Origin: Gnetum montanum
Lineage: Eukaryota > Streptophyta > Gnetopsida > Gnetales > Gnetaceae
DNA length: 64,000 bases
Assembly (NCBI GenBank): GCA_015680685.1
Contig: MNCI01015694.1
Coordinates: 260,626-324,625, forward strand
Direction: 5' to 3'
The position numbers and the translations under genes are program-made. Every line of letters begins with the position of its first letter. Positions within the stretch are counted from its first letter, which is position 1. This document shows, in pieces, positions 34,180 to 45,137 of the stretch. The notes beneath the pieces were generated by a model. The model was not told the origin of the DNA. It saw only the letters and a list, made by a program, of their open reading frames with translations, and ran no database searches.

Positions 34180-34740
34180 AAAGCAAAGGGTCGAAGAAAT
34201 GGCCGACTTGCACGATTTTGAACGTCAAGGTTATGTTCTTACACTCTTTCTGAGTTTCTGCTCATGCGAACCATGATTTCTACCTTTGAAAAATGAATTT
34301 GCGATCCTGGAAATCTACGTTACCGAGCAGAACCCGAGAAAGCCGAGCGGACCCCTCGGATCCCCTTCACATATCAGAGCGGAGCATTGAATCTTCAGCG
34401 TTCACGTTGGATCTTCGTCTCTCCGCTGATAGACACAAGAAGAAGTAAGCGATTTTCTTCCTCGGATTTCAAAGTTTAAAGCTTTGCCGCTTTTGCTTTG
34501 CTTCGATTGGTTAAACTTATATCGGTTCTGCGGTTTCTTATTCCTTTTTGGAGATATGTCGTCGGAAGCGCGTGAGAATAAATAATCCCACCTGCCTATC
34601 TGAACTTTCTGCGAGGAGATGTTTTACATATTCGATCATTATTCGCGTTGCATTTATGGACATTTTTGTTTCTGCTTTTTTATTTTTTTTTGCGTGTTTT
34701 TGTTCATAAATTTGTGATATTCGTTTTACTGCAGGATCTT
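34180..34740 (+). promoter_or_regulatory. CpG-rich start region and leader of the ABCI1 gene
   Basis: Here CpG is frequent (CCGAGCGGACCCCTCGGATC-type sequence), unlike the CpG-poor repeats around it, as expected of an unmethylated promoter and leader. A good splice donor, AGAA/GTAAGC, lies at 34,444/34,445 and an acceptor, TTTTACTGCAG, ends at 34,734. A second acceptor-like site ends at 35,915 (TTTTTTGGAACAG). These suggest a 5'-UTR with intron(s). An ATG in strong context (AAGAAATGGCC, 34,200) opens only a short frame. Confidence 0.5.
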
Positions 34741-36101
34741 AAGTAGGCCTAAACCAAAATAGCAGGTTGCTTTGCGACGCAATTTTGCCACTGTTTCATG
34801 GTGACTTTGTCACTATTTTACCGCTGAAATTGTTACTTCCTCCAGAGTCCAAACGTAGCGCATAATTTCTCAAACCTTTTTTTTCTTTTTCGTTCTTTCT
34901 TTCTTGTTTCCCCCCCATTCTATGTGTTTCGGTATGTTAAAGGATGTTGTTGGTGCAGCAAATGATGAACTAAATATTAGTTTCATGAAACAATTGTGAT
35001 AATAATTCGAATATCACCATCTTTCGGCCCAAGCTGACCCTTAATGTTTTTAAAGAGTTTTTTAGATGTTTAATTAACACGTTATTTTATTACTAAAATC
35101 CTAATGATCAAGGAGTCTGATTATAAAGGACGTCGCCTCAGTCTAAAGACATGTGAGGATTGACTAAATACTATGATTTATCTTATTCATTGATTGTTTG
35201 AAAAAGCAGTGGCAGTTGAAGATAAGTAATTGTTATGCACCTATCGGAGGTGTAAATTATGCCGAGTCTTCACCATGCATTTCAGGGGTCATTTTAAATT
35301 ATTATGGTTTTCTCTACTGTTTTCTTGCTTCATGATATGTATATGATTTCCCTTTCTCAACATAGTTGCAAAGTTGGATTGCTTTTGCAAATTGACATAA
35401 ACCAAAGCATTTTGGATATAAGTCGTGAAAAACTGTCTCAGGCTTGTAAACTGGACTTCTCTGTTGTAACCTTCGTAAATTATAATATACTGTGAACACT
35501 GAAGATATTGAATTTGTCATGCAAGACTTGTTACACGAGGTACTTTGAAAGTAACTTGCTTACATGGCTGAGAAACTGTAACTTTCAATCATTCACTGTA
35601 ACTTCATGTAACAATATTTAGAATAATAAACTTCATGCAAGTTTAACGAACACTTTGTGCAGACTCCAGATAGAACTTTACAAGCTTTTAAAACAGGTTG
35701 TTTATCCATCTCTATAAAAATGTTCTAGGGATATGCTGAAGGGAGTTCATAGCAGAATCTTTTTTCTTGGATAATAGGCTGAATGCAAATTGAATATCAC
35801 TGCATTTGCAAATATAGATACCAAAAATTTGGAGTACATTTGCTGAAAGTTGGTTGAGGTTCTCTTTTCTTTTATTATTCCTTTACTGTTTTTTGTCTTT
35901 ATTTTTTTGGAACAGACTAAGGAAATAACTGGAAACTGCTTGAGATAGAGGGATAAATGCATTGCTTCCTTTTAACCTTGGCTGGGAGAAGTTCTTGCAA
36001 TTTCAAAATTGGTTTCTTCTCTAAACAAAAATTCAGATTCTTTTCCAGATAAATTTGACAAGACAGGCAGATATTCATCTTTGATTCACCTATATGTAAG
36101 G

Positions 36102-36791
36102 ATGAGGGGACCACCCTTACCCAAACTTCTTGCTAGCAGGCTCTCATGCATGAGGCAGGGCCAAATTGTTTTGCGAGATATCAATATGACTATGCACGAT
36201 GGGGGTGCTATGTTATTAACAGGCCCAAATGGTTCTGGGAAGACTACATTTCTGCGTGTATTAGCAGGATTCATTAAGCCTTCTGCTGGTCAACTGTTAT
36301 GGAATGGTCATGATGTCACAAAATCTAGCATCTATGATCTGTATAGGGTAGAGCTGCATTGGCTGGCTGTTAAAGATGCAATAAAAGATAAGTCCACTGC
36401 ACTTGAAAATGTACAATTTTGGGAAATTTTAGAAGGCAGACGTGGTAAGTCAAGCAAAGCATTAGAGTTCATGGGTCTAAAGCATGTCCTTAATGAACCT
36501 GCCAAGGTTTTGTCTGTGGGTCAGCGGAAAAGGCTTCAAATTGCAAGATTATTGACAGTTCCTCGGCCAATTTGGCTATTGGATGAGCCGTCTGTAGGTC
36601 TGGATAGTGAGGGAGTGAAGCTTTTGGAACATGTTATGGGAGAGCACCGCAGGAAGGGTGGAATTGTTTTTGTTGCTACTCACATTCCTATCAAGCTTGA
36701 TGATGCTATGCATTTGCAGTTTCCTCCTAGAGTTCCAAACCAGAAAACTCTTCAGGATCATCTTAATGAAAACAGAGTTTTTGATTTCTAG
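36102..36791 (+). CDS. ABCI1: Cytochrome c maturation ABC ATPase CcmA (ABC transporter I family member 1)
   Basis: 229 codons without intron, the length I recall for plant CcmA/ABCI1. The protein is the soluble ATPase of the mitochondrial Ccm complex and acts with membrane CcmB to drive heme delivery for c-type cytochromes. Visible motifs: Walker A GPNGSGKTT (41-49), signature LSVGQRKR (137-144), Walker B IWLLDEP (157-163), D-loop SVGLD (164-168), switch His in ATH (194). At the Q-loop position (about 85-92, LHWLAVKD) no Gln is seen; I recall plant orthologues look the same. The ATG at 36,102 gives the family start (MRGPPLPKL). The frame is open upstream to 36,009, but no ATG lies there. It is the only intact host gene in the window. 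Confidence 0.95.
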   Translation: MRGPPLPKLLASRLSCMRQGQIVLRDINMTMHDGGAMLLTGPNGSGKTTFLRVLAGFIKPSAGQLLWNGHDVTKSSIYDLYRVELHWLAVKDAIKDKSTALENVQFWEILEGRRGKSSKALEFMGLKHVLNEPAKVLSVGQRKRLQIARLLTVPRPIWLLDEPSVGLDSEGVKLLEHVMGEHRRKGGIVFVATHIPIKLDDAMHLQFPPRVPNQKTLQDHLNENRVFDF

Positions 36792-37140
36792 CTAAGTATG
36801 ACATCCAAAAATGTATTTATTAAATTTTTGCATGTTTACTGTTCACTTCTTTATAGCTTAAATAGAATTGATTTTGAGGAGGATGACTGATGAAATTCTG
36901 AGGAGAATAGTTGGTGATTAACAATTTTTGGCTTTGTTGACCAGACTAAATAAGAGTTCTGAGGCATGTAAACCCAAATTGTGAAATAGAGTTTTTTTTT
37001 TTCTTTGTTTTTCGTTTTAAAGCAGGGCATAACCAATAACTTTTCTAGTAAACAGCCTTTTCCTTGATGTTTGGATGATACAATTTGACCTTACCTCTAT
37101 GCCATCTATTGTGGGGAAGGGTGAGAATAAGATGATCGTG
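36792..37140 (+). other. 3' flank of ABCI1
   Basis: Probable 3'-UTR. It contains AATAGA/AATAAG-type weak polyadenylation contexts and a T-run (36,991-37,003). No other gene seen. Confidence 0.45.
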
Positions 37141-37144
37141 CATT

Positions 37145-37378
37145 CTAACTCTCTTTTTTAGTTGGTGTTTGAAAATGGTGCAAAGCCCTCAAAGTAAACA
37201 GCCTTTCCTTGGTTTTCTTCCTCTTCCGTTCAGCTTCCAAATTCTTACACACATGTCTTCTGCTTGAGTGAGCAATGCCGTTTTGGCCATCATCATCTTC
37301 CATGTGCTTACTGCAGTCTAATGAATCTCCTCTTGGAATCTCGTGCGTGAAATCTGCAGGTTTATCCCCTACATTCAT
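37145..37378 (-). pseudogene. Truncated AMS/TDR-like bHLH transcription factor fragment
   Basis: Frame of 77 codons. An acidic stretch DKPADF..E..RGDSLDCS..MEDDD leads into CKNLEAERKRKKTKERLFTLRAL, the basic region and start of helix 1 of a bHLH protein. The combination RGDS..DCS..MEDDD before KNL.AERKR points to the tapetum regulators ABORTED MICROSPORES/TDR. After LRAL homology stops: the expected VPKI..M.. helix is absent and a stop follows 12 codons later. KK-T-KER replaces the usual RKKLN.R. No second helix lies nearby, so it is most likely a captured or degenerate exon. Confidence 0.68.
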
Positions 37379-37379
37379 C

Positions 37380-38540
37380 TTTTTAGTACTCCAATAGTGA
37401 GCGGGGAGTCTGATAAACCTGTGTTTGCAGGCAGAGTTTGGATGGAGGTCTCAGTTTGTTGGGTTTGATGCTATTCTTGATTCAGAAAGTTGAGTGATGG
37501 TGATGTGCTTCAAAGAGGAGGTAAGTGGTGAAAAAGAACTCATTTAGCCAACCCATTTTGTTGAGACAAGGTTAAAAGGATGATGATGATGAGTGAGGGT
37601 GATGTGATGTTAATGGGAATTTGCCAATTTGGGCTTGAGATAGAGCTCTGCCTATTTCCTTGGGAACTCGATAATCAGCAACACTCAGCCATGGCAGGGC
37701 ACTCACACCTGATGCTCCGCTGGATGCATCAAACACTAAGGCTTGCACTTGTTTGGTTTTACAGAGTTTTATCCTTAACTATTTGTGATTGTGCCAGACT
37801 TGCTTCACATTGGGCCAATATACTCTATGGGTTCTCTGCCACCTTTCCATTACATTAGAAATTCCCAAATCAGATTATTTCATGATTGGATTTGAAAAAT
37901 AAGCAAACAAATCTAGAGATTAAATTTAAACATATGGCTTATCGTACAGGTTCTCGAACAAAGAGTGCCAGAAGGCAATTTCTGATAGGAATCATAACTC
38001 TTGTTTGTAGGCTTTCCTGCAATGAGAAGACTATTTCATAGTATGCTTTTTAGCAGATACCAAACCATGGATCTAAGCTTCATTTAAGTTAGAAAGCCTA
38101 AGGAACCGTAGGAATCACTAACATGCTCAATGTTAAAGCTCTGAAATAACCGAACAGTGCATCCACCTTGGTTGCCCTGGTTACAGAACGTGCTCTTTTA
38201 CCCTGAAAATTGAAAGAAATGGGAAAAATGCAATTTTCTTAGGTGATCATAACTTTAAAATAAGAAAAGATAATATTACATAAGTAAATATACCTCAATA
38301 CATGAACTAAAAACAGCGATACAAATAGAATTTCTGAGCACATTCGTCCTGGTTCTTGTGATTATTCCATTCATGACAATAATAGCATTTATCCCATGTA
38401 TTCCAGCTTTGCTTTTTACTTACGTGATTTGACCTAATGTTTACAACTGAGTGACCTAATGTTTACAACTGACTACCTCTCTTGAATAAGTGATTATCAA
38501 ACCCCAAAATACTGTATAATCATAAAATGATGATCACTCA
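37380..38540. other. Intergenic sequence, no gene assigned
   Basis: A plus-strand open frame at 37,580-37,858 has no recognisable domain. On the minus strand an acceptor-like TTTTCAG near 38,200 precedes 35 open codons (GKRARSVTRATKV...), which I cannot identify. A GACCTAATGTTTACAACTGA direct repeat lies at 38,430-38,470. Confidence 0.35.
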
Positions 38541-38544
38541 GAGG

Positions 38545-38690
38545 TTCAATGCTCATATTGCTAAGGTAGGGTCCTGGGAGGGTTGGTAAATGAATAAAAG
38601 CCTAATCTCTTTTGAGTGGCTGTGCCCACAGTTTTACCCAGGTCTTACAATTTGAGAGACAAGCATGATAGTAAAAAGTGCTTTACATAC
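38545..38690 (-). repeat. SINE-like repeat, copy 1
   Basis: On the minus strand it aligns with copy 2 (41,525-41,680): GGGTAAAACTGTGGGCACAG against GGGTTCAAGCCTAGACATAG, then AGCCA.T..AAGAG.TTA.GCTTT.ATT.AT and CCAACC. The B-box is mutated in this copy. Confidence 0.5.
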
Positions 38691-38794
38691 CTAGGAGGAG
38701 TGTATATATACATGCAGAGTTAAGCAATTTTTTTGGGGACATTTTTTTTTAAAATAAAGAGTTACCCCTAAGATATATAGTTAAATTAGAACTT

Positions 38795-38885
38795 ATAAGT
38801 CAGCATTGCTCACCAGAATAGAACTCGTAACTTTGGAGTTTTTAAATCAAGAGTCTTACCACTTGCCTAACACATCATTATTAGG
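38795..38885 (-). repeat. SINE-like tRNA-derived head, copy 3
   Basis: Minus strand TTAGGCAAGTGGTAAGACTC resembles a pol III A box; the later ACGAGTTCTATTC resembles a decayed B box (GGTTCRANNCC). It ends with TGAGCAATG, also found at the end of copy 2. Confidence 0.5.
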
Positions 38886-39263
38886 TAGAAACCATTTAAA
38901 GCTTTGTCATAGGATCCCATCTGAACTACACAAAATAAACCTGCAAAAACCCATCCACAGTCTCAAAACACAAAACACTGAAGGTGGCTGGTTGCTGATA
39001 AAGAAAATAGAAAACCAATGGGAATCATCCTCATCATCTCGACCTTATCCTGACTACATCGAGCAAAAACCAGCGGAACTTCATATATAGATAAAATTTT
39101 GTTACCATTTTTTGCACATGAAAACTGTTCTTCATCTTAAAAATTGTTAGATCTAAGACTAACAGAAAGAAGAAAGAAAGAACATATAGTTCTAATCTTT
39201 TGCAATGGCCTGACTGAATTCCTAAAATAAATTCATCGATAATGTATGTGAACAAGAAAGTTA

Positions 39264-39434
39264 CCCAGCATCCAGTGGAAATGAAGCAGGAAATTCCTTG
39301 GGTTCACATAGGGTTCTAGGATGTGGAACTATGATGTCTCGACAGTTGCAGGCTGGGAAAAAAGCCATAAGAATCAGAGCATCCCTGACCCACCTGAGCT
39401 GCTCCACTACACAGACATTCAGCAAATTTCAAAC
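39264..39434 (-). other. Possible orphan exon
   Basis: Minus strand: acceptor TTTTTGTGCAG, then an open stretch including FFPACNCRDIIVPHP...PKEFPASFPLDAG, ending exactly at a donor-like GG/GTAACT (39,263). I do not recognise the protein, and the frame has stops near the acceptor. It could be chance or the relic of a neighbouring minus-strand gene. Confidence 0.25.
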
Positions 39435-39990
39435 ATCTGCACAAAAACACGGGTATATATATAGACAAGGATCCTGAGTTTGAAATAACTTAAAAGTAGG
39501 CAGGCACAGAATTGAATAAAAATGATATAGAAATACAAGAACAATCACACAATAGTTTCAGAAACAGAGATAATCACACGCCAGAAAATTTTTCAGCATC
39601 GAGGGAAAATAAATTCTATTCCATGTGGAAATTGTTTCATTGGATTCCATTAAATTTGATTTCACGTTTGATGCTTAACATTTAGATGTTTTCAAGTAAC
39701 AATAATCTGCCGTTCTTACTTCACTCAAAATCTGCCAGGATATAAGTCCTGGGAAATCTGGAACATAAAAACAGCCCAATAATTCCAAACAATATGATTT
39801 TGTAGTGGATCTTCTCTTAGCGATTTGGTGGAAGCATTTTTTTCAGTTAAAAGAAGTTTACAAGTGAAAGGCTTTGGAGGTAAAGGGATTTCTCCAATAG
39901 TTACTATAAATGCTGAAAATAAAACTCATGAAGGATAGAAATACCAGTAGAAAATTTCCTGAAGAAATGGGAAAGTAAAAGTCCGAAAAA
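39435..39990. other. Intergenic, nothing identified
   Basis: AT-rich sequence without domain, RNA gene or repeat structure that I can support. Confidence 0.4.
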
Positions 39991-39995
39991 AAATA

Positions 39996-40600
39996 AGTAC
40001 TAAAAATTATATTTTAGTTAAATTAATAGTTATCTTTAATTAATTTCTTCTTTTTATATGTACTTCATGGTGTTGGGTTCAAAGTTCAGTACCAGCAACT
40101 CTTTGCGCCTGCCAGCCTAGGGGCATATCCTAAGCAAACTTGACCTGATGTTACCTTCAAAAAATAGTTATCTTTAACTAATTTCTTCATTTTGCTTTTT
40201 ATGTAAAATTTACCTTTATATTTTTCCCCAAGAATTCATGGGATATCATCTCCTATAATTATGGAGTTAAAGGCGTAGAAGTAACAGCCACTATGGATTA
40301 AGTTTTGAAAAAATGGTCTGTAAAAATTAAATATAAAAAATTATATTTTAATTAAATTAATAATTAACATTTACTACGTTTTCCCTTGCTTTTTATTTAC
40401 ATTAAACTTAATATAATTTGTGAGGGTAAGGCAATTCAACATGTTTGGAATAAAGTTGGTAGGCAAGTGTGCTTAAGGTACTCATACCAGGCTTTGAACC
40501 CAACACCTTTAGATGCAATGCAATGTATGCTTTATATTACCAAGAATTCATGGAATATCATCCATCATAATTATAAAGTTAAATATATAGAACCAATATT
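39996..40600. repeat. Local tandem duplication with independent small insertions
   Basis: AAAATTATATTTTA.TTAAATTAATA (40,003 and 40,337) and ACCAAGAATTCATGG.ATATCAT-type sequence (40,230 and 40,543) occur twice in the same order. In unit 1 a 110-bp insert with TTGGGTTCAAAGTTC (B-box-like) is bracketed by AATAGTTATCTTTAA (40,025 and 40,163). In unit 2 a related insert, GGTGTTGGGTTCAAAGCC on the minus strand, lies elsewhere. Confidence 0.55.
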
Positions 40601-41520
40601 TGGTAAGAAGACCTTGATATCTTTATAACGAATATCTTTTCTAATCCAATGAAAATTTAATTCACTGGATTAGCTCTGCATGTTTTACAAGGGCAATATC
40701 ATTGCTCACGATGGCCATACTCTTTTTTTTTTTTTTTTAAAGTCTGATTCAGCAAGTTCAGATTCTTATTTAGATCCTCTTTTGTACCTTTGTCTTGTTT
40801 TTATTTTCTGGTTCATTACCAGCTTCTTTTCTTCATTTCCAGAATTTACTTGTGAACTTTGTCTTTCTTTTGATCCTTTATGTGATGTATTTGCAACTTA
40901 CGAGAATGCATATTCTAAGTGATTCTAAGTTCAAAGTCTTCCTAACGCTCACTTTGCTGATATTTCATTGAAGGTCTGGAGGTGATGTTTTTCAAATACT
41001 AATTTAAAAGGAACATTGTGGTTTTAATAATTTTACATTTATAATTTAGATTTTGCATGATGAGATCTTTATACCCCACCGTAGCGTCATCTTCTAGTTG
41101 CTTTATGTCAATTTCTGAAAAACATACATGGTGTCTACATTTCCACTACTAATGTTATTGGGTTGTTTTTATATCTGCATTATGTTGCCTAGAAGGTTGG
41201 TAAGCTGATAAGCACGCATCACATTTTTAACAATATTGTAACTACTTGTTGCTTTGAATAATCTCTCTTTCATCAATTTTAACTGCAACTACTGGGCTGT
41301 TAGATTTATCAAAGAGGTTGCAGAATGTTTCTCATATGATCTCTTCATCTAAACTATAGAATAGATAAAATTTCTACGGTAAGCTTCATGAAGTTTTCTA
41401 CCCTTCATTGTAGGCTCCTATATTAGTAATGGATTAGTATATTCTTAAAATAATATGATTTATGACATAAGATTAATTTGTTGGTTGTTATACATTATAG
41501 CTATTATAAAAAAAGGATAA
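40601..41520. other. Intergenic, nothing identified
   Basis: T-rich DNA with a 16-T run near 40,723. A short plus-strand open frame at 40,680-40,922 has low-complexity composition and no domain. Confidence 0.4.
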
Positions 41521-41524
41521 TCCT

Positions 41525-41680
41525 TTAAAGTCACATTGCTCATCTCACTAAGTGGGGTTTTCAAAAGGTTGGAATATAAATGAAAGCTTAACCTCTTCAA
41601 ATGGCTATGTCTAGGCTTGAACCCATATCTGACTTTAGAAATGAGTACCTTACCATCACTCTAAATGACGGTCTCTATAC
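41525..41680 (-). repeat. SINE-like repeat, copy 2 (intact B box)
   Basis: Minus strand: TTTAGAGTGATGGTAAGGTA (A-box-like) then GGGTTCAAGCC, a perfect RNA polymerase III B box, about 33 bp apart as in tRNA-derived SINEs. A body shared with copy 1 and the end TGAGCAATG follow. Confidence 0.6.
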
Positions 41681-41722
41681 ATTATAGCTATCATGTATGA
41701 TAATAATAGACTCCTAATGTCT

Positions 41723-42500
41723 TCCCTAGCAACAAGATGAAATATTAAGCAGTGAAATGATTCCCAATGTTCAACCATGCAAATGTATAAGCATATGTAG
41801 TAGTCTTGGTTAAATTTCATGGAAGGTTAGGGATCATTTACTATTGCTTATGATTGCAAGTTGTCTTATTAACTAATAATTTTCACAAGGTATGATTAAT
41901 GAAGTCTATGATCAATGTATTATTTAATCCCATTTACAACTAGGATGAAACATGCTGAGAACATGAATGAAATACAACTAATTAATTATGGGTGCACGAT
42001 AGGTAAAATTCTAATGCATTAAGTAATTGCTTTGATAATTTGTCATTATGCTTTTGGATTTTACATATTAACCACAAGGTTAACCAAGTTAAGTCTCAAG
42101 TATTAGAGGTCTTAATGTACTCAATCCACATGACTAATTATAATGTAAATATAAACATTATCTTTTAACTATTTTTAATGATTAATGTAAAGTGCCTAAA
42201 AATGAAAAATTCTAAAGAAAGTAAATTGTAAGTTGTAAAGTTAGATTGATGCAATGTGCTCAAAAATCAATCTCATTACCAAATGTGGTTACATTTATGC
42301 GTAATCACTTTCCCTTAATTAACATGCTAAATACTTGTTGATTGACAAGAAATCAATTGACGAACGAGATGATATTTTTTTGGTTTGAGTGTTAAGATAC
42401 ATTCACTTGTTAATGCAAATGCATTAACATATTCTATGCTACATTGACATACATGCATTAATGCAGTCTTGGTGAACTACAATTTATCAATAAGGTCCAT
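41723..42500 (-). repeat. Relict gypsy LTR with primer site remnant
   Basis: TCCCTAGCAACAAGATGAAA (41,723-41,742) is a decayed primer site. It runs into TATTAAGCAGTGAAATG, which aligns with TGATGAGCAGTGAGGTA of the LTR starts here, then CCAATGTTCAACCATGCAAA against CC.ATG.CCAACCATACGAA. The end near 42,490-42,510 is uncertain. Internal sequence left of it is lost. Confidence 0.55.
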
Positions 42501-43613
42501 AGTAGTTGAAGTAGAGGTGTAACTCTTTCAATAAAATTGATGCATGATAAATACATGCATAAGAGGCATGAGTTCAAGAGGAAGCAGGAGAAAGATGAGA
42601 GGTAATGGTGGAAAGTAGAGATAGCTTAATAAGAGAGGAGAAAGTGAAACTTTATGAACCTTGGCTTTAAAATTACATGGTTTTTTAGAAGTTCTTCAAC
42701 TTAGTTAAATATACACACAAATTTTTTAGAACATAATCTTCGATTTGTCATCTAAAGAGGTATGTTATTCTATGAGTAAAAGATGATGAAATTCCTTAGT
42801 ATCTTGATCTAGGCATCTTTCTATTAGAGTTAGTGCAACAAAGGATGGATTAGAGATTTTCAACTTTTAAAATCTGACAATTATATTTTGGCCTATGGTA
42901 AGACTATGATCTAATTGCAAGTCATGATGAGGTCATGGTTCTCAAAGCCATTGTAATTTGGCTGCAAGTTGTAGTGGCACTTGTAGTCTATACAAAATTT
43001 TGAAAAATACTTGTCACAAGTGAATGGTAGATTAGTCACATCATGGTCTTTAAATGAATGTACTCCAAGTTGCAATTGAGTCATGGTTAACCTTTAAAAT
43101 ACAAAATCTGCCTTGCAAACATGCTTGATGCAATGGAAATTCCTCATACATCTTGAGATTGAGTTAGGTAAAACATAATAGGACTTCAATAGATGACACA
43201 CAATGCCAAAAGTAGTCATGCAAGGTCTTCAAGTGATGGGTGACTTATACATATTGAAATGGATCTCTTGATAGAAAAAGAACAAAAAAGAATGATATTT
43301 ATCTCTTCATTGTATGGCTAAGCTTTAAAAAATAGGTGCTCAAATCTACAGTTCACAAGGACTTCATGCATGAGAAGCCTTGAGTCTCATAAACTCAAGA
43401 TGATTTTCAAGCAAAATCACATAGAATTGAGAGGCATACATGAAGTACTCTTACTAGAATTCAAATAACTCATATAAACTTCAAAATCCTTCCTCATACT
43501 TCAATCATAAACATATATAAACTTTTAAATCTTCAAAATGTGGATATTGTAGAAATCATAAACAACACTAGGATTAAAAAGCTCAAACATGATTCTAAGC
43601 ATTTAGACAAATA
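42501..43613. other. AT-rich sequence, no gene assigned
   Basis: No credible ORF or RNA gene. Probably old repeat debris. Confidence 0.35.
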
Positions 43614-43630
43614 CTTGTAACACGAACATT

Positions 43631-44259
43631 GGTTAAAAAAATTCTTTCACTATAAACAGTTTTGCTACTTAGGATTAATCCTCCAATCAAATAGTGAAAT
43701 TGATATAGATATAAGAAATAGATTAGAGGTAGGATAATCAAAATGGAGACAAGCTAGCGATGTTCTATATGATAAAAGAATACCAATAAAACTGAAGAGA
43801 AAATTTTATAGAACAACAATCAAGTTTACTATCTTATATGATGTTGAATGTTAAGCATTACAAAAGAGACATGAACAACAAATCATTGTGGCAGAAATGC
43901 AAATGCTTAGATGGATATTGAATATTACTAGGAGAGATAAACTGAATCATACATACATTAGAGGAAGACTTGAAGTAGCTTCTATTTTAGATAAACTACA
44001 ACAATGGTAGCTTAGATGGTTTGGACATGTTCAAAGAAGATTAGATAATGATCCTACAGAAAAATATTACTACATCACTATTCCATAAAAGCCATCGAAA
44101 GAAAAATCAAAACTAATATAGGAATAAACAAGTGAAGATGATTTGAAGAAATTGCAAATAAATAAAGATCTAGCTCTTCATAGAGGGGAATGACAAAAAA
44201 GAACTCGTAGTTGATTCCATTTTTTTGGGATAAGGCTAGGATTATGATGATGACAATGA
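43631..44259 (+). mobile_element. 5'-truncated RTE LINE (C-terminal RT end)
   Basis: Plus strand: KWRQASDVLYDKRIPIKLK, FYRTTIKFTILYDVE, IIVAEMQMLRWILN, NHTYIRGRLEVASILDKLQQ and LRWFGHVQRRLDNDPT: the C-terminal end of plant RTE polyproteins. It ends in GGGATAAGGCTAGGATTATG plus GATGAT. The flanks CTTGTAACACGAACATT (43,614-43,630) and CTTATAACACAAACATT (44,260-44,276) are a 17-bp target duplication with two changes. Confidence 0.9.
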
Positions 44260-44276
44260 CTTATAACACAAACATT

Positions 44277-45137
44277 CTTTATATAGATTCATGTGAAGTA
44301 ACTAAACATAAAAACATAAAATATAAAAATTATAGCATTTCTTAGATCCATTTTTCATCTTCTTTAAGAAACTTTATGTGAGGTAAATTTTGAAATGGAA
44401 TTGTAAGGATTCATTGTGAAAAGCTTGTAAAATTAATAAATTGCTTGTGAAATAGAATTGAAAATGAGTTGTGAAATTGAGGCTTTTAAATTTGGTGGGA
44501 TTATGACTGTAAGAATGTTAGAATAAAAGCTTTATGGAGTAACATTAATGAGGGCTTGAAAAGGAAAGAGCAAGAGAGAAGGAAAAAGAACTTAACAACA
44601 TCTATGTTCTATTGCTCATTGCTCCAATTTTATGTTTACAATTAGGTCTATGACCTTTATTTATAGTTGGGGAGAGGGGCTTAGCCCCATTTCATGTGCA
44701 ATTTTATCCCTCTTTTTATTAAAATTGCTATCCAAACATAGCTTTTTCTAACTTATTCTTACTTTTTCTTGGTACATAACTTTAACTTTTAAACTTTTCT
44801 AATTACATGAACATAGAAAAATAACAACAAAATTTGGACATTGTTCAAAATCTAAGAGTTCCTTCTAAAGGTAAAATTTTGGAATTGTTATGATGCTTCT
44901 TGCTTTGATCTAGTGGAGTTACTCCTTGTTTTTAAGACTTGATCTCCTTGTTTTTGAGTCTTAATCTTCTTGAGTAAGACTTTCTTTGATGCTTCTTGAG
45001 TCTTCATTTGATTCTTGAAATTGTCTTGAATCTTTGCTTCTTTGAAGTGTGATTGAACGTTCTTGATATTTGCACTTCCTTAATGATAATAATATCTCTT
45101 GCTTCTTTTGAAAAAATACTAGTGGTTGGATTTGAGA
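44277..45137. other. AT-rich sequence, no gene assigned
   Basis: Contains a TATTTATAG near 44,660 that could mark another relict LTR, but boundaries are not visible. TGAGA at 45,133-45,137 is the presumed target duplication of element E. Confidence 0.35.

Noticed and set aside
36009-36101. N-terminal extension of ABCI1 beginning at 36,009
   Set aside because: The frame there opens with TTG, not ATG, and the added residues do not look like a conserved part of the family. The ATG at 36,102 gives the family's start and length.
37580-37858. 92-codon plus-strand frame after ABCI1
   Set aside because: No domain, no splice context and no repeat or conserved motif; kept only as a note in the intergenic entry.
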